Shown here: positions 18,151 to 26,281 of the stretch, piece after piece
Layout: the number at the start of each line of letters is the position of its first letter
Numbering within the stretch: position 1 is the first letter of the stretch
From: Streptomyces buecherae
Lineage (GTDB): Bacteria > Actinomycetota > Actinomycetes > Streptomycetales > Streptomycetaceae
Assembly (NCBI RefSeq): GCF_014295035.1
Contig: NZ_CP060404.1
Span: 2,630,501-2,694,500 of the forward strand
Reading direction: 5' to 3'
Length of the DNA stretch: 64,000 nt
Made by a program: the position numbers and the translations under genes
Notes under the pieces: generated by a model
The model's input: the letters and a program-made list of their open reading frames with translations, nothing else
The model's database searches: none
Told to the model about the DNA's origin: nothing

Positions 18151-19437
18151 ATGACGATCTCAGCGACGGACCGGGCGGCGGTGGGCGAGTGGATCAGGGG
18201 CGCGGCGCACCCCCTGCGCACGGCGGACCCGTTGGCGCCCCTGGACGACCTGCGACCGCTGCTCGCCATGGTCGGAGAGCGGACGGCCGTGGCGGGGTTC
18301 GGCGCCGGCACCCGGGGCGCCCGCGAACTCCTCGCCCTCCAGGCGCGCATCGCCCGGCTGCTGTTCGCCGAGGCCGACTTCCGGGTGCTCGCCCTGGACC
18401 AGGACGCCGCGCTCGGCGCCGCGCTCGACACGTGGTCGCGCACCGGCGCCGGGGACGTCGTGGCGCTGCTCCGGGCCGCCGAGCCGTTCTCCCGTACCGG
18501 GGAGACGCTCGCCCTCCTCCGCTGGCTACGCGCCCTGCGCCGGGCCCGGCCGGAGGCCGCGCCGCGCGTCGTCGGGGTCAGCCCACGGGAGACGGGGGCG
18601 GCGGCGTACGACGCGGTGACCGCGTACGTGCGCCGGGCGGCGCCCGAGCGGCTGGCGGAGCTGGCGTCCCACTACGCCGGACTCCGCCCGCCCGGCGCGG
18701 TCCCCGACCACACCCGCCGCTACCAGGCCCTGCCCGACCGGCGGCCCTGGCGGGAGCGCGCGCGGGCGGCCCACGACCTGGTGGCGGCGGCGCCGGGGCA
18801 CGAGGGGCACGCCTGGGCGCGCTACCAGGCGCGGCTGATCCTCCAGTACCACGCGCTCCACGACCACGGCCACGACCCGCTGGACCCGCACAACATGGAC
18901 CGCTACGAGCGGTCGTTCGCCGAGAACGTGCTGTGGTGGCACCGGCACACCGGGCACCGGGTGCTGTTCTGGTCCTCCAGCTCGCACACGGCCAGGGCGC
19001 CCGGACGCGTCGTCAGCTTCCCGCCCCACCCGCCGGGGCTCTCCCCGAACGCCGGCGGTCACCTCCACGCGGACCTCGGAGACCGGTACCTGTCGATCGG
19101 CCTCACCTTCGGCGCCGGCGAACTGGCCCCGTACACCGGGGCGCCGCACCACCGGGTGCCCGCTCCCGTGCCGCCGCTGGTGGAGTCGGTCCTCGACGGC
19201 GCGGGGGCGGGCGACTTCCTCCTCGACCTGCGCCAGCGGGCGCCCCGGCGGGTCGCCGAGTGGCTGGCCCGGGACGTCACGACGCGGCTCGTCGGCCCGC
19301 GCCACGACCCACGGCGCGACCCGGACCACCACATGACGGGCGGTTCGCTGGCCGAGTGGTTCGACGTCCTCGTCCACCGGCGGCGCGTGACGCCGGCCCG
19401 CCCGCTCGGCCCGGCCACGCCGGAGGCGACCGGCTGA
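18151..19437 (+). CDS. Erythromycin-esterase-family protein lacking the usual catalytic Glu and His
   Basis: A 428-residue member of the erythromycin esterase (EreA/EreB) fold. Family landmarks are the N-terminal strand-loop AVAGFGAGTRGARELL, FRVLALDQD, and MDRYERSFAENVLWWHRHTGHRVLFWSSSSHTARAP-type core. In active esterases the loop reads G-E-x-x-H-G; here it is G-A-G-T-R-G, so the catalytic Glu is Ala52 and the His is Arg55. The AHNxH motif reads SSSSH. Macrolide-ester hydrolysis is therefore unlikely. GAGGG about seven bases before ATG 18151 supports the start. It lies alone between two minus-strand operons. A changed or non-hydrolytic activity, perhaps in the pathway, is an open possibility. 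Confidence 0.75.
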   Translation: MTISATDRAAVGEWIRGAAHPLRTADPLAPLDDLRPLLAMVGERTAVAGFGAGTRGARELLALQARIARLLFAEADFRVLALDQDAALGAALDTWSRTGAGDVVALLRAAEPFSRTGETLALLRWLRALRRARPEAAPRVVGVSPRETGAAAYDAVTAYVRRAAPERLAELASHYAGLRPPGAVPDHTRRYQALPDRRPWRERARAAHDLVAAAPGHEGHAWARYQARLILQYHALHDHGHDPLDPHNMDRYERSFAENVLWWHRHTGHRVLFWSSSSHTARAPGRVVSFPPHPPGLSPNAGGHLHADLGDRYLSIGLTFGAGELAPYTGAPHHRVPAPVPPLVESVLDGAGAGDFLLDLRQRAPRRVAEWLARDVTTRLVGPRHDPRRDPDHHMTGGSLAEWFDVLVHRRRVTPARPLGPATPEATG

Positions 19438-19520
19438 CGGCCGCCGCCCGTGGCGCGGCCGGGCGTCCCCTCACGCGGGCCGGGAGGGGCAGGAACCGGG
19501 CTGGTCAGGGACCGGGGTGG

Positions 19521-21446
19521 TCAGGAGGCGCCGCGCAGGAACGGCTGGTCGTCCGGGGCCAGCACGTCCTCGACGGTCTCCGCGATGCAGTGGGCGGTCA
19601 GGCCGGCCTCGGCCAGCACCTCGTCGCGGCTGCCGTGCTCGCAGAAGCGTTGTAACAGGCCGAAGTCGCGGAGGGGCGTGGTCACTCCCGCGTCGCGGAG
19701 GGCTTGGGTGATGGCGGAGCCGACGCCGCCGACGCGGCCGTTGTCCTCCACCGTGGCCACCAACTCGTGCTCGGCCGCCAACCCCACCAACGCCGAGTTC
19801 ACCGGCTTCACCCACCTCGGGTCGACCACCGTCACCCCCACCCCACGCTCCGCCAACAACGCCGCCGCCTCCAACGACACCTGGGCCATCGCCCCCACCG
19901 ACACCAACAACACCCGCGACACACCCTTCGCCCGCGCCAGCACGTCCAACCCACCCACCGACGCCACCGGCTCGATGTCCGCACCCACCGCGCCCTTGGG
20001 ATAACGCACCACCGTCGGCGCGTCCTCCACCTCCACCGCCTCCCGCAGCAATGCCCGCAACCGCGCCCCATCCCTCGGCGCCGCCACCCGCAACCCCGGC
20101 ACCACCTGCAAAATCGACATGTCCCACATGCCGTTGTGCGACGGCCCGTCATTACCCGTAGCGCCCGCGCGGTCCAACGCGAACGTCACCCCACAGCCAT
20201 GCAGGGCCACGTCCATCAACACCTGGTCGAAGGCCCGGTTCAAGAACGTCGCGTACACCGCCACCACCGGATGCACCCCGCCAAGCGCCAACCCCGCCGC
20301 CGACGTCACCGCGTGCTGCTCCGCGATGCCGACGTCGAAGACCCGCTTCGGATACGCCTTGGCGAACGCCTCCAACCCCACCGGTCGCGACATCGCCGCC
20401 GTGACGCCGACGATGTCCTCCCGCTCACCACCGAGCCTGACCATCTCGTCCGAGAACACCGACGTCCACGACGGACCGGACGGCTCGGCCGGCCGGGGGC
20501 CGCGGACGGTGCCGGGGGGCGGGGCGGTGGGCCCGGTGTCCGGGTCGCCACGGGTGACGCAGTGCACGACGGCGGGCCCGCCGAGCGCCTTGGCCCGGCG
20601 TAACGCCACCTCTAACGCCACCGCGTCCTGACCGTCCAGCGGCCCGAAGTAGCCGAAGCCCAGGTCGTCGAAGAGGCTACGGGGCGTCGGCCGAGGCCGT
20701 TCGACGGCCTGGGCCCGCTCCGGCGGCGCCTGGACCAGCGTGATGCCGCCGCCGGCGCCGGCGGCGCTGCCCGGCAGGGCGTCGACGGACGGCTCCGCGA
20801 GGTGGTCGGACGCGACGCGGTCGGCGCGGTCGGGGGCGGGACGCAGCAGCAGCCGGCGGTCGGTGAGCCCGTCGGCGGCGGGCGCGGGGGTCGGGACGGC
20901 CTCGTGGACGACGATCACCAGCGGCAGGTCGCGGCTGGCGGCCAGGTTGTTCAGCGCCTCCCAGGCCATGCCGCAGGCCAGCGCGTCCCAGTCGACCACC
21001 GCGACCACGTGCCGGTCGTGCAGGCCGAGCAGTTGGTGCGCCTTGGCGAAGCCGTCCGCGTAGGAGAGGGCGGTGGCCGTGCGCGCGTTCTCCACGGCGC
21101 CGTGCGGGGCCGCGTACCAGGTCGGCTCGGAGCGGCGGCGGCGTGGGGTGAAGTCCCGTCGGCCGGTGAGCAGTTCGTGGACGTACGCCTGGCGGCCGGT
21201 GCCCCACACCAGGCGGTCGCGTGGCGCGTCGAAGACCCGGTGCAGTGCGAGCGTCAGCTCGACCACGCCCAGATCGGGCCCGAGGTGCCCGGCCTGGCGC
21301 GGCACCGCCCGCCCGATGAACTCCCTGATCTCCGCGGCCAGCCCGGGGAGCCGGGACGCGGGGACGGCCCGCAGGGTGTCGGGGCCGGAGAGGGTGTCGA
21401 GCAGCGGTGCCACGGCCGGACGCGGCCCGTCAGGGCGCAGGGTCAA
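19521..21446 (-). CDS. dxs: DXS-like protein with a substituted thiamine-diphosphate site
   Basis: A 641-residue relative of 1-deoxy-D-xylulose-5-phosphate synthase, last gene of a seven-gene operon. Overall similarity is clear (HLGPDLGVVELTLALHRVF; DVGIAEQHAVTSAAG; TGNDGPSHNGMWD). Domain I has lost key residues: the DTGHQ motif reads GTGRQ (Arg85), ENSHAST reads ENARTAT, the metal/TPP motif GDGAxxGG reads DWDALACG (152-159), NDN reads HEA (181-183), and DGHD reads DGQD. Domain II keeps the catalytic Glu of AEQHA. It is unlikely to be a normal DXS; it may bind another cofactor or substrate, or work with a partner. The TTG start has GGAGG six bases upstream and overlaps the previous gene. Confidence 0.8.
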   Translation of the reverse strand: MTLRPDGPRPAVAPLLDTLSGPDTLRAVPASRLPGLAAEIREFIGRAVPRQAGHLGPDLGVVELTLALHRVFDAPRDRLVWGTGRQAYVHELLTGRRDFTPRRRRSEPTWYAAPHGAVENARTATALSYADGFAKAHQLLGLHDRHVVAVVDWDALACGMAWEALNNLAASRDLPLVIVVHEAVPTPAPAADGLTDRRLLLRPAPDRADRVASDHLAEPSVDALPGSAAGAGGGITLVQAPPERAQAVERPRPTPRSLFDDLGFGYFGPLDGQDAVALEVALRRAKALGGPAVVHCVTRGDPDTGPTAPPPGTVRGPRPAEPSGPSWTSVFSDEMVRLGGEREDIVGVTAAMSRPVGLEAFAKAYPKRVFDVGIAEQHAVTSAAGLALGGVHPVVAVYATFLNRAFDQVLMDVALHGCGVTFALDRAGATGNDGPSHNGMWDMSILQVVPGLRVAAPRDGARLRALLREAVEVEDAPTVVRYPKGAVGADIEPVASVGGLDVLARAKGVSRVLLVSVGAMAQVSLEAAALLAERGVGVTVVDPRWVKPVNSALVGLAAEHELVATVEDNGRVGGVGSAITQALRDAGVTTPLRDFGLLQRFCEHGSRDEVLAEAGLTAHCIAETVEDVLAPDDQPFLRGAS

Positions 21447-21837
21447 AGCGCACCTCCATCTCGGGCTGTAGCCCGAGATCCGGCCCCGACGCCGTCTTGT
21501 CGACGTTGATCAGGATGTTGTAGTGGTTCGGGTAGTGGCAGGAGTCGAAGCCGAGCACGGTGCCGACCAGGTGGCCGTTGATGCGCACCTCGTCGCCCCG
21601 GTCGATGACGCCGCCACGGGCCAGCTCCACGAAGCCGAGGAAGCCGACCCGGTCGATGACGGCGCCGGTGCTGGTGTCGTCGTGGTCGGTGGTGACCAGT
21701 TCGTGCACCTCCTCGCGGCGCACGCAGCGGCTGGCGAACTCGGTCAGCTCCATGCCCCGGTCGTCCCGCTTGTGCGTGAGGATCTTGACCAGTTCGCCGG
21801 TCACGGGGCGCTTGGCGCCGTCTTCCGCGGGGTTCAT
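21430..21837 (-). CDS. Small DUF6917-like protein
   Basis: A 135-residue protein (MNPAEDGAKRPVTGELVKIL...) that I recognise only as resembling the uncharacterised DUF6917 family. It has a beta-rich look with conserved-looking GFDSCHYPNHYNILI near residues 97-111, holding one Cys and two His that could bind a metal. Its ATG overlaps the upstream oxidoreductase stop by four bases (ATGA), and its end overlaps the DXS-like start, so it is translated with both. Position suggests a role as an enzyme or accessory factor in the same pathway. No function can be assigned. Confidence 0.7.
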   Translation of the reverse strand: MNPAEDGAKRPVTGELVKILTHKRDDRGMELTEFASRCVRREEVHELVTTDHDDTSTGAVIDRVGFLGFVELARGGVIDRGDEVRINGHLVGTVLGFDSCHYPNHYNILINVDKTASGPDLGLQPEMEVRFDPAP

Positions 21838-22796
21838 CGGGCGCCTCCCCCGGCGTGCTGCGGAGCGGTGCTGCCGGCGCCGGTCGCCTCGGCCTCGCGC
21901 CGGTAGACGTCGGCCACCAGTTCCAGCGCGGCCAGGCCGCCGTGGCTACGGTCCTCGCCCGCGCGCACGGCGGAGGCGAAGTCGCGCAGCACGCCCACGT
22001 ACTCGTGCCACAGCGAGGTCTTGAAGCCGTCGTGGCCGCCGAGCATGTCGGCGGTGAGCACGGTGCCGTCGGCCAGGGTGAGTTCGACGTCCTTGGTCTC
22101 GCCGGGGTAGGCCCAGTCGAGCAGCACCCGCGCCGTGGCGCCGGACTCGGCGCGCAGTTCGACGGTGGCCTGTCGGTCGGTGCCCTGCGCGTCCCGTACG
22201 ACCTTGGAGTCGGTGACCGTGACCTCGCCGACGATCTGCCGGACGGTGTCGAAGGCGTTGGGCCCGTTGTCGGCCACGCAACCGCCGCCGCAGCGCTCCG
22301 GGTCCAGGTACCAGTGGTCGTCGCCGGCGTGCTCCTCGATCATCTCCAGGTAGCGGACGGTCACGTGCCGGAGTTCGGCGCCGGCCGGGACGCGGGCGAC
22401 GAGGTCCAGGACGTTGTCGTTGTAGCGGCGGTGGAAGGAGGTGAAGAGCACCACGCCCTTCTCGCGGGCCGCGCGGACCAGTTCGCGGCCGTCCTCGACC
22501 CGGGTGGCCAGCGGCTTCTCCACGCAGACCGGCAGCCCGGCGGCGACGAGGTCACCGCAGACCTGGGCGTGTACGTCGTTGGGCACGTTGACCACGACGG
22601 CGTCCAGGCCACCGGCGGCGATCATGTCCCGGTAGTCGGCGAAGGTGGGCACCTTCCCCTCGAACGGGGCCAGCGCGTCGGCCCGCAGGTCGCACACGGC
22701 CGCCAGCTCCACGTCGGGCAGCTCGTCGAAGGCCTTCACGTAGAAGCGCGAGATGACGCCGAGTCCGACGATTCCCACGCGCAGCGCGCCGCTCAT
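21834..22796 (-). CDS. Gfo/Idh/MocA-family NAD(P)-dependent oxidoreductase (first)
   Basis: A 320-residue oxidoreductase with an N-terminal Rossmann fold (GIVGLGVISRFYVKAF), the family Glu-Lys-Pro motif at VEKP (Lys94), and the C-terminal beta-sheet domain. The region GGGCVADNGPNAFDT replaces the usual GGGxxxDxGxHxxD, with Asn in place of the catalytic-region His. Family members oxidise or reduce hydroxyls of sugars and cyclitols. The ATG overlaps the Ldh-type gene stop by four bases. It could be the 3-dehydrogenase that feeds a DegT aminotransferase, as in WbpB/WlbA pathways, but that is inference. Confidence 0.88.
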   Translation of the reverse strand: MSGALRVGIVGLGVISRFYVKAFDELPDVELAAVCDLRADALAPFEGKVPTFADYRDMIAAGGLDAVVVNVPNDVHAQVCGDLVAAGLPVCVEKPLATRVEDGRELVRAAREKGVVLFTSFHRRYNDNVLDLVARVPAGAELRHVTVRYLEMIEEHAGDDHWYLDPERCGGGCVADNGPNAFDTVRQIVGEVTVTDSKVVRDAQGTDRQATVELRAESGATARVLLDWAYPGETKDVELTLADGTVLTADMLGGHDGFKTSLWHEYVGVLRDFASAVRAGEDRSHGGLAALELVADVYRREAEATGAGSTAPQHAGGGAR

Positions 22797-23929
22797 GCGT
22801 CCACTCCCACCGGGGCCTCAAGGCCCCATCGCTCGGCGACCTCGCGCAGTTCCTCGTGGAGCGCGGGCGTGATCGGTACGCCGTCGGCCCGGGCGGCCTC
22901 GGCGGTGGCGGCCTCGCGGGCGCCGGGGTAGCTCACGGGCTGGGCCGGGTCGATCGGCGGGCAGTCGAGCAGCGACTGGAAGAGGCCGCCCGCCTGGGAG
23001 AGGAAGCCCTCCACCGGGCGCAGCGCGCCCGGCGCGACCACGATGGCCAGGATGCCGATGTCGTCGTCGCGCCCCGAGGGGCCGCCGCTGCCCTCGTACG
23101 CCTCGGGCGCGGGGCCGAGCCCGGCGCCGGGGACGAGCGCGGCCAACACCTCGACCAGCAGGGCCAGGCCGTACCCCTTGTACGCGCCGGTCTCCGGGCG
23201 CCCGCCGAGCCAGGTCGGGAAGCCGTCGCCGCGGTCGAGCGCGTGCGGGTCGGTGACCGGCTGGCCCTGCGCGTCGGTGAGCCAGCCCTCGGGTATGGGC
23301 TGGCCCGCGCGCGCGGCCTGGCGGATCTTGCCGGTGGGCACGGCCGTGGTGGACATGTCCAGGCAGTACGGGGGCAGGTCGGGGCCGGCCGGGGACGCGA
23401 TGCTCATGGGGTTGGTGCCGAGCATCGCGACCTTGCCGCCCGGCGGCCTGGCGATGCGCTGACCGCCGCAGTTGGAGGCCAGGATGCCGACCATGTCGCG
23501 CTCGGCGGCGCGCAGCGTGTGGTACCCGGCGCAGCCGAAGTGGGTGGCGTCGCGCACCGAGACCAGGCCGATGCCGTACTCGGCGGCCCGGTCCGCGGCC
23601 AGGTCGATCGCCTCGCTGGCCAGCCACAGGCCGAGGCCCTTCTTGCCGTCCAGGAGCACGGAGGCACCCTTGTCGGCGAGCACCTCGGGCTCGGCGTCGG
23701 GCTCGACCCGCTTGTCGTCGAAGAGCGGCAGGTAGAGCCGGGTCAGGTTGGTGAGGCCGTGGGAGCGCATGCCGGCCAGGTCCCCGTAGACCAGGGCCTT
23801 CGCGGCGGTGCGGGCGCGGCCGGTGGGCACGCCGCGGGCGGCGAAGACGTCGGCGGCGAAGCCGACCAGGTCCTCGTACGGGACGCGCGGTGCGCTCTCC
23901 TCGGCTCCTTGGGGCGACGCAGGTGTCAT
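22793..23929 (-). CDS. Ldh/malate dehydrogenase-2-family NAD(P)-dependent oxidoreductase
   Basis: A 378-residue member of the LDH2/MDH2 family, which reduces 2-oxoacids or cyclic imines and oxidises 2-hydroxyacids or ureidoglycolate. Landmarks are GDLAGMRSHGLTNLTRL near residue 50, VRDATHFGCAGYHTLRA (the catalytic-region His) and ASPAGPDLPPYCLDMSTTAVPTGKI. It starts at an ATG 16 bases after the M20 gene stop and overlaps the next gene by four bases. The substrate is unknown; operon context suggests a carboxylate-bearing intermediate. Confidence 0.88.
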   Translation of the reverse strand: MTPASPQGAEESAPRVPYEDLVGFAADVFAARGVPTGRARTAAKALVYGDLAGMRSHGLTNLTRLYLPLFDDKRVEPDAEPEVLADKGASVLLDGKKGLGLWLASEAIDLAADRAAEYGIGLVSVRDATHFGCAGYHTLRAAERDMVGILASNCGGQRIARPPGGKVAMLGTNPMSIASPAGPDLPPYCLDMSTTAVPTGKIRQAARAGQPIPEGWLTDAQGQPVTDPHALDRGDGFPTWLGGRPETGAYKGYGLALLVEVLAALVPGAGLGPAPEAYEGSGGPSGRDDDIGILAIVVAPGALRPVEGFLSQAGGLFQSLLDCPPIDPAQPVSYPGAREAATAEAARADGVPITPALHEELREVAERWGLEAPVGVDA

Positions 23930-23945
23930 GACCTTCCGTTCCTGG

Positions 23946-25391
23946 CTAGGCGGTGCGGCTGGTGCTGCCGGCGGGGGTGGTGGCGCCCGCGGGCTGGTCG
24001 GGCGTGGTGGCGACCGGGGCGGGCGGCTGGCCGGCCTCGCTGGCCCGGGCGAAGGTGGTGAGCAGCGCGCGAACGCCGGTGGCGAAGGACTCCAGGTCCG
24101 CGAGGTCGGCGTGCTCGCCGTCCGCGTGCGCGCCGTTGGCGTCGAGGTCGCCGGGCCCGTAGACGACGGTGTACGCGCCGGGCGCGTCGTGCGTCCAGAT
24201 GGCGTCGCAGGTGAACGCGTCGGCGTCGGCCGGCGCGTAGCGCAGCCCGGCGCCCTCGGTGAGCAGGCGCTCGGCCCACGGGTCGGAGCTGGCCAGCGCG
24301 GGCAGACCGCGCTTGAGCCAGTCGAGCCGGGTGACCTGGGCCGCCTCGCGGGCGGTGAGGGCGAAGTCGGGCAGGTCGGCGAAGGTCTCGGTGAAGCTGG
24401 CGAGTGCGGCGCGCAGTTCGTCTTCGAGGGCCCGTTGCAGGGCGAGCCCGGCCTCCGTGGTCGGGTAGGCGAGGTTGAGCAGCAGGTGGCCGCTGCCGTA
24501 CACCTTGTTGTGCAGGGTGCCGGTGTGCAGGCCCGCGACGCAGACCCGGCCGCCGGCCACCCGCCCCGGCAGGTGCCGGGCCAGGTGGTGGGCGAGGTGG
24601 CCGAGGAGGACGGTGGCGTTGTGGCCGCCGCCCGGCCGGTCGTCGATGGAGTCCTGGCCCGCGACGGATATGCGGGCGGTGGCCGCCGCCGTCGAGCGCG
24701 GCAGCAGGAGCTGACGGGTGGGCTCGCAGAAGACGTTGAGCCGCCCGGTGTAGCCGGCCGCCACCAGCGGGCGGGTGCCGAAGACGCCCATGGCGCCGCC
24801 CTCCTCGCCGGCGACGAGCTGGATGAGCACGCCGACGCGCTCGCCGAGCGCGGGCACCGCGGCGCGGGCCGCGCGCAACCCGGCGAGCAGGGCGACGGCC
24901 GGGCCCTTGGCGTCGATGGCGCCGCGGCCGTGGAAGCGGCCGTCGGCGTAGCGGGGCGGCTCGAAGCCCGCGACGGTGTCCAGGTGGACGTTGAACATCA
25001 CGGTCCGCTCGGGCGGCAGCTCGGGTCCGAGCCGCAGCACCATGCTGGGCTGGCACTCCAGGAAGTCGGGCATGGCCGCCGCGGCCTCGCGCACGGTGAC
25101 GGGCACGCCGTCGAGTTCGAGCACGGCCGGGTCGGCGGCGGCGTGGTGCACGACGGTGAAGCCGAGTTCGGCCGCGGCCTCGGCGTACGCGCGCTGGGCC
25201 GCCCACAGCTCGGGGCGCGGCCCGTCCTGACCCACCTCCAGCGGGCCGGCGGTGGGCAGCCCGATCAGGCGCAGCAGCAGTTCGCGCTCGGCCACCGACA
25301 GGGTGACGCCGCCGGCGGCCTCGCCGGGGCGTTCGGTGGCGGGTGCGGTGGGGCGTTCGGTGAGCGGGTCCCGCGCCGGGGCGTCGGTCAC
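23946..25391 (-). CDS. M20-family metallohydrolase (ArgE/DapE type)
   Basis: A 481-residue zinc hydrolase that normally cleaves N-acyl amino acids or small amides. The metal and catalytic residues are visible: His and Asp in MFNVHLDTV, Asp in GRGAIDAKGP, and the Glu pair in LVAGEEGGAMG. A lid domain follows. The N-terminal 30 residues are a Thr/Pro/Glu-rich extension. The GTG start overlaps the isomerase stop by four bases. In this operon a deacylase would unmask an amine after N-protected intermediates are modified, as in several amino-sugar and hydrazine pathways. That role is inferred. Confidence 0.87.
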   Translation of the reverse strand: MTDAPARDPLTERPTAPATERPGEAAGGVTLSVAERELLLRLIGLPTAGPLEVGQDGPRPELWAAQRAYAEAAAELGFTVVHHAAADPAVLELDGVPVTVREAAAAMPDFLECQPSMVLRLGPELPPERTVMFNVHLDTVAGFEPPRYADGRFHGRGAIDAKGPAVALLAGLRAARAAVPALGERVGVLIQLVAGEEGGAMGVFGTRPLVAAGYTGRLNVFCEPTRQLLLPRSTAAATARISVAGQDSIDDRPGGGHNATVLLGHLAHHLARHLPGRVAGGRVCVAGLHTGTLHNKVYGSGHLLLNLAYPTTEAGLALQRALEDELRAALASFTETFADLPDFALTAREAAQVTRLDWLKRGLPALASSDPWAERLLTEGAGLRYAPADADAFTCDAIWTHDAPGAYTVVYGPGDLDANGAHADGEHADLADLESFATGVRALLTTFARASEAGQPPAPVATTPDQPAGATTPAGSTSRTA

Positions 25392-26281
25392 GCGCGCTCC
25401 CCCGCGAGCCGTGCGACCATCCGCTCCAGGGCCCGGCCGTACTCCACGAACGCGTCCACGCCGTCCTTGCCCTCGGTGGCCAGCGACTCGTGCGGGCGGA
25501 CGTTGATGTGCGGCTCGATGGACCACACGCCGGTGTAGCCCTGGTCGAGAAGGTAGCGCAGCGAGTCCTCGACGCGGCAGCGCCCGTCGCCCGGCAGCAG
25601 GTAGCTGGCGTCCTCCGGGGTGCCGACGGCGTCCTTGATGTGCACGTGCTCGACGTACGGGGCGATCGTCGGCAGCAGGTCGTACGCCTCGTAGTCGTAG
25701 GCCACGCCGTTGCCGACATCGAAGAGCAGGCGCAGCGCGGGGCTGTCGACCTCGGTCAGCAGCTCGCGCATGCGGGCGGCCTCGGTGCCGGCCCAGCCGG
25801 CGCAGTTCTCGTGCAGCAGGACGAGGCCGGCCTCCTCGGCGCGCGCGGCGAGCTTGCCCATCCGGGTGAGCACCTCCTGCCGCCAGTCGGCCTCGGAGAG
25901 CCCGTCGTTGGGGTAGGACATGACGCGCACGTAGCGGGTGCCCAGGCGGTGGCAGCGCTCGCCGAGGGCGTCGAGTTCCCGCAGGTCGGCGTCGAAGTCG
26001 GCGGTGATGGGCCGGCCCCAGTTGGCGATCCGGGAGTCCACGCAGGTCACCGCGAGGTCGGCGGCGGCCAGCCGGTCGACCAGGCGCTCGAAGGCGGCCT
26101 CGTCGAGGTCGGCCACCGCGGTGCCGTCCACGTTGCGCAGCTCGATGTGGCCCCAGCCGAGCGTGGTGAGCGCGCTGATCTGTTCGTCGAGCGAGGCGCC
26201 CGCCTCGTCGCCGATCCCGCACAGCGCGATCCCCGGCGGCAACGCGGTGCCCGCGCTGGTCCCGGTGGCGTCAACCGACAT
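25388..26281 (-). CDS. Sugar phosphate isomerase/epimerase-like TIM-barrel protein
   Basis: A 297-residue xylose-isomerase-like TIM barrel. The barrel pattern is typical: IALCGIGDEAGASLDEQI, IELRNVDG, TCVDSRIANWG, YVRVMSYPND, LVLLHENCAGWAG, LLFDVGNGVAY, VEHVHIKDA and WSIEPH, with Glu, Asp, His and Glu residues placed to bind a metal ion. Members isomerise, epimerise or dehydrate sugars and inositols. The ATG at 26281 overlaps the upstream oxidoreductase by 11 bases. Paired with Gfo/Idh enzymes it is common in cyclitol and keto-sugar metabolism. Confidence 0.85.
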   Translation of the reverse strand: MSVDATGTSAGTALPPGIALCGIGDEAGASLDEQISALTTLGWGHIELRNVDGTAVADLDEAAFERLVDRLAAADLAVTCVDSRIANWGRPITADFDADLRELDALGERCHRLGTRYVRVMSYPNDGLSEADWRQEVLTRMGKLAARAEEAGLVLLHENCAGWAGTEAARMRELLTEVDSPALRLLFDVGNGVAYDYEAYDLLPTIAPYVEHVHIKDAVGTPEDASYLLPGDGRCRVEDSLRYLLDQGYTGVWSIEPHINVRPHESLATEGKDGVDAFVEYGRALERMVARLAGERA

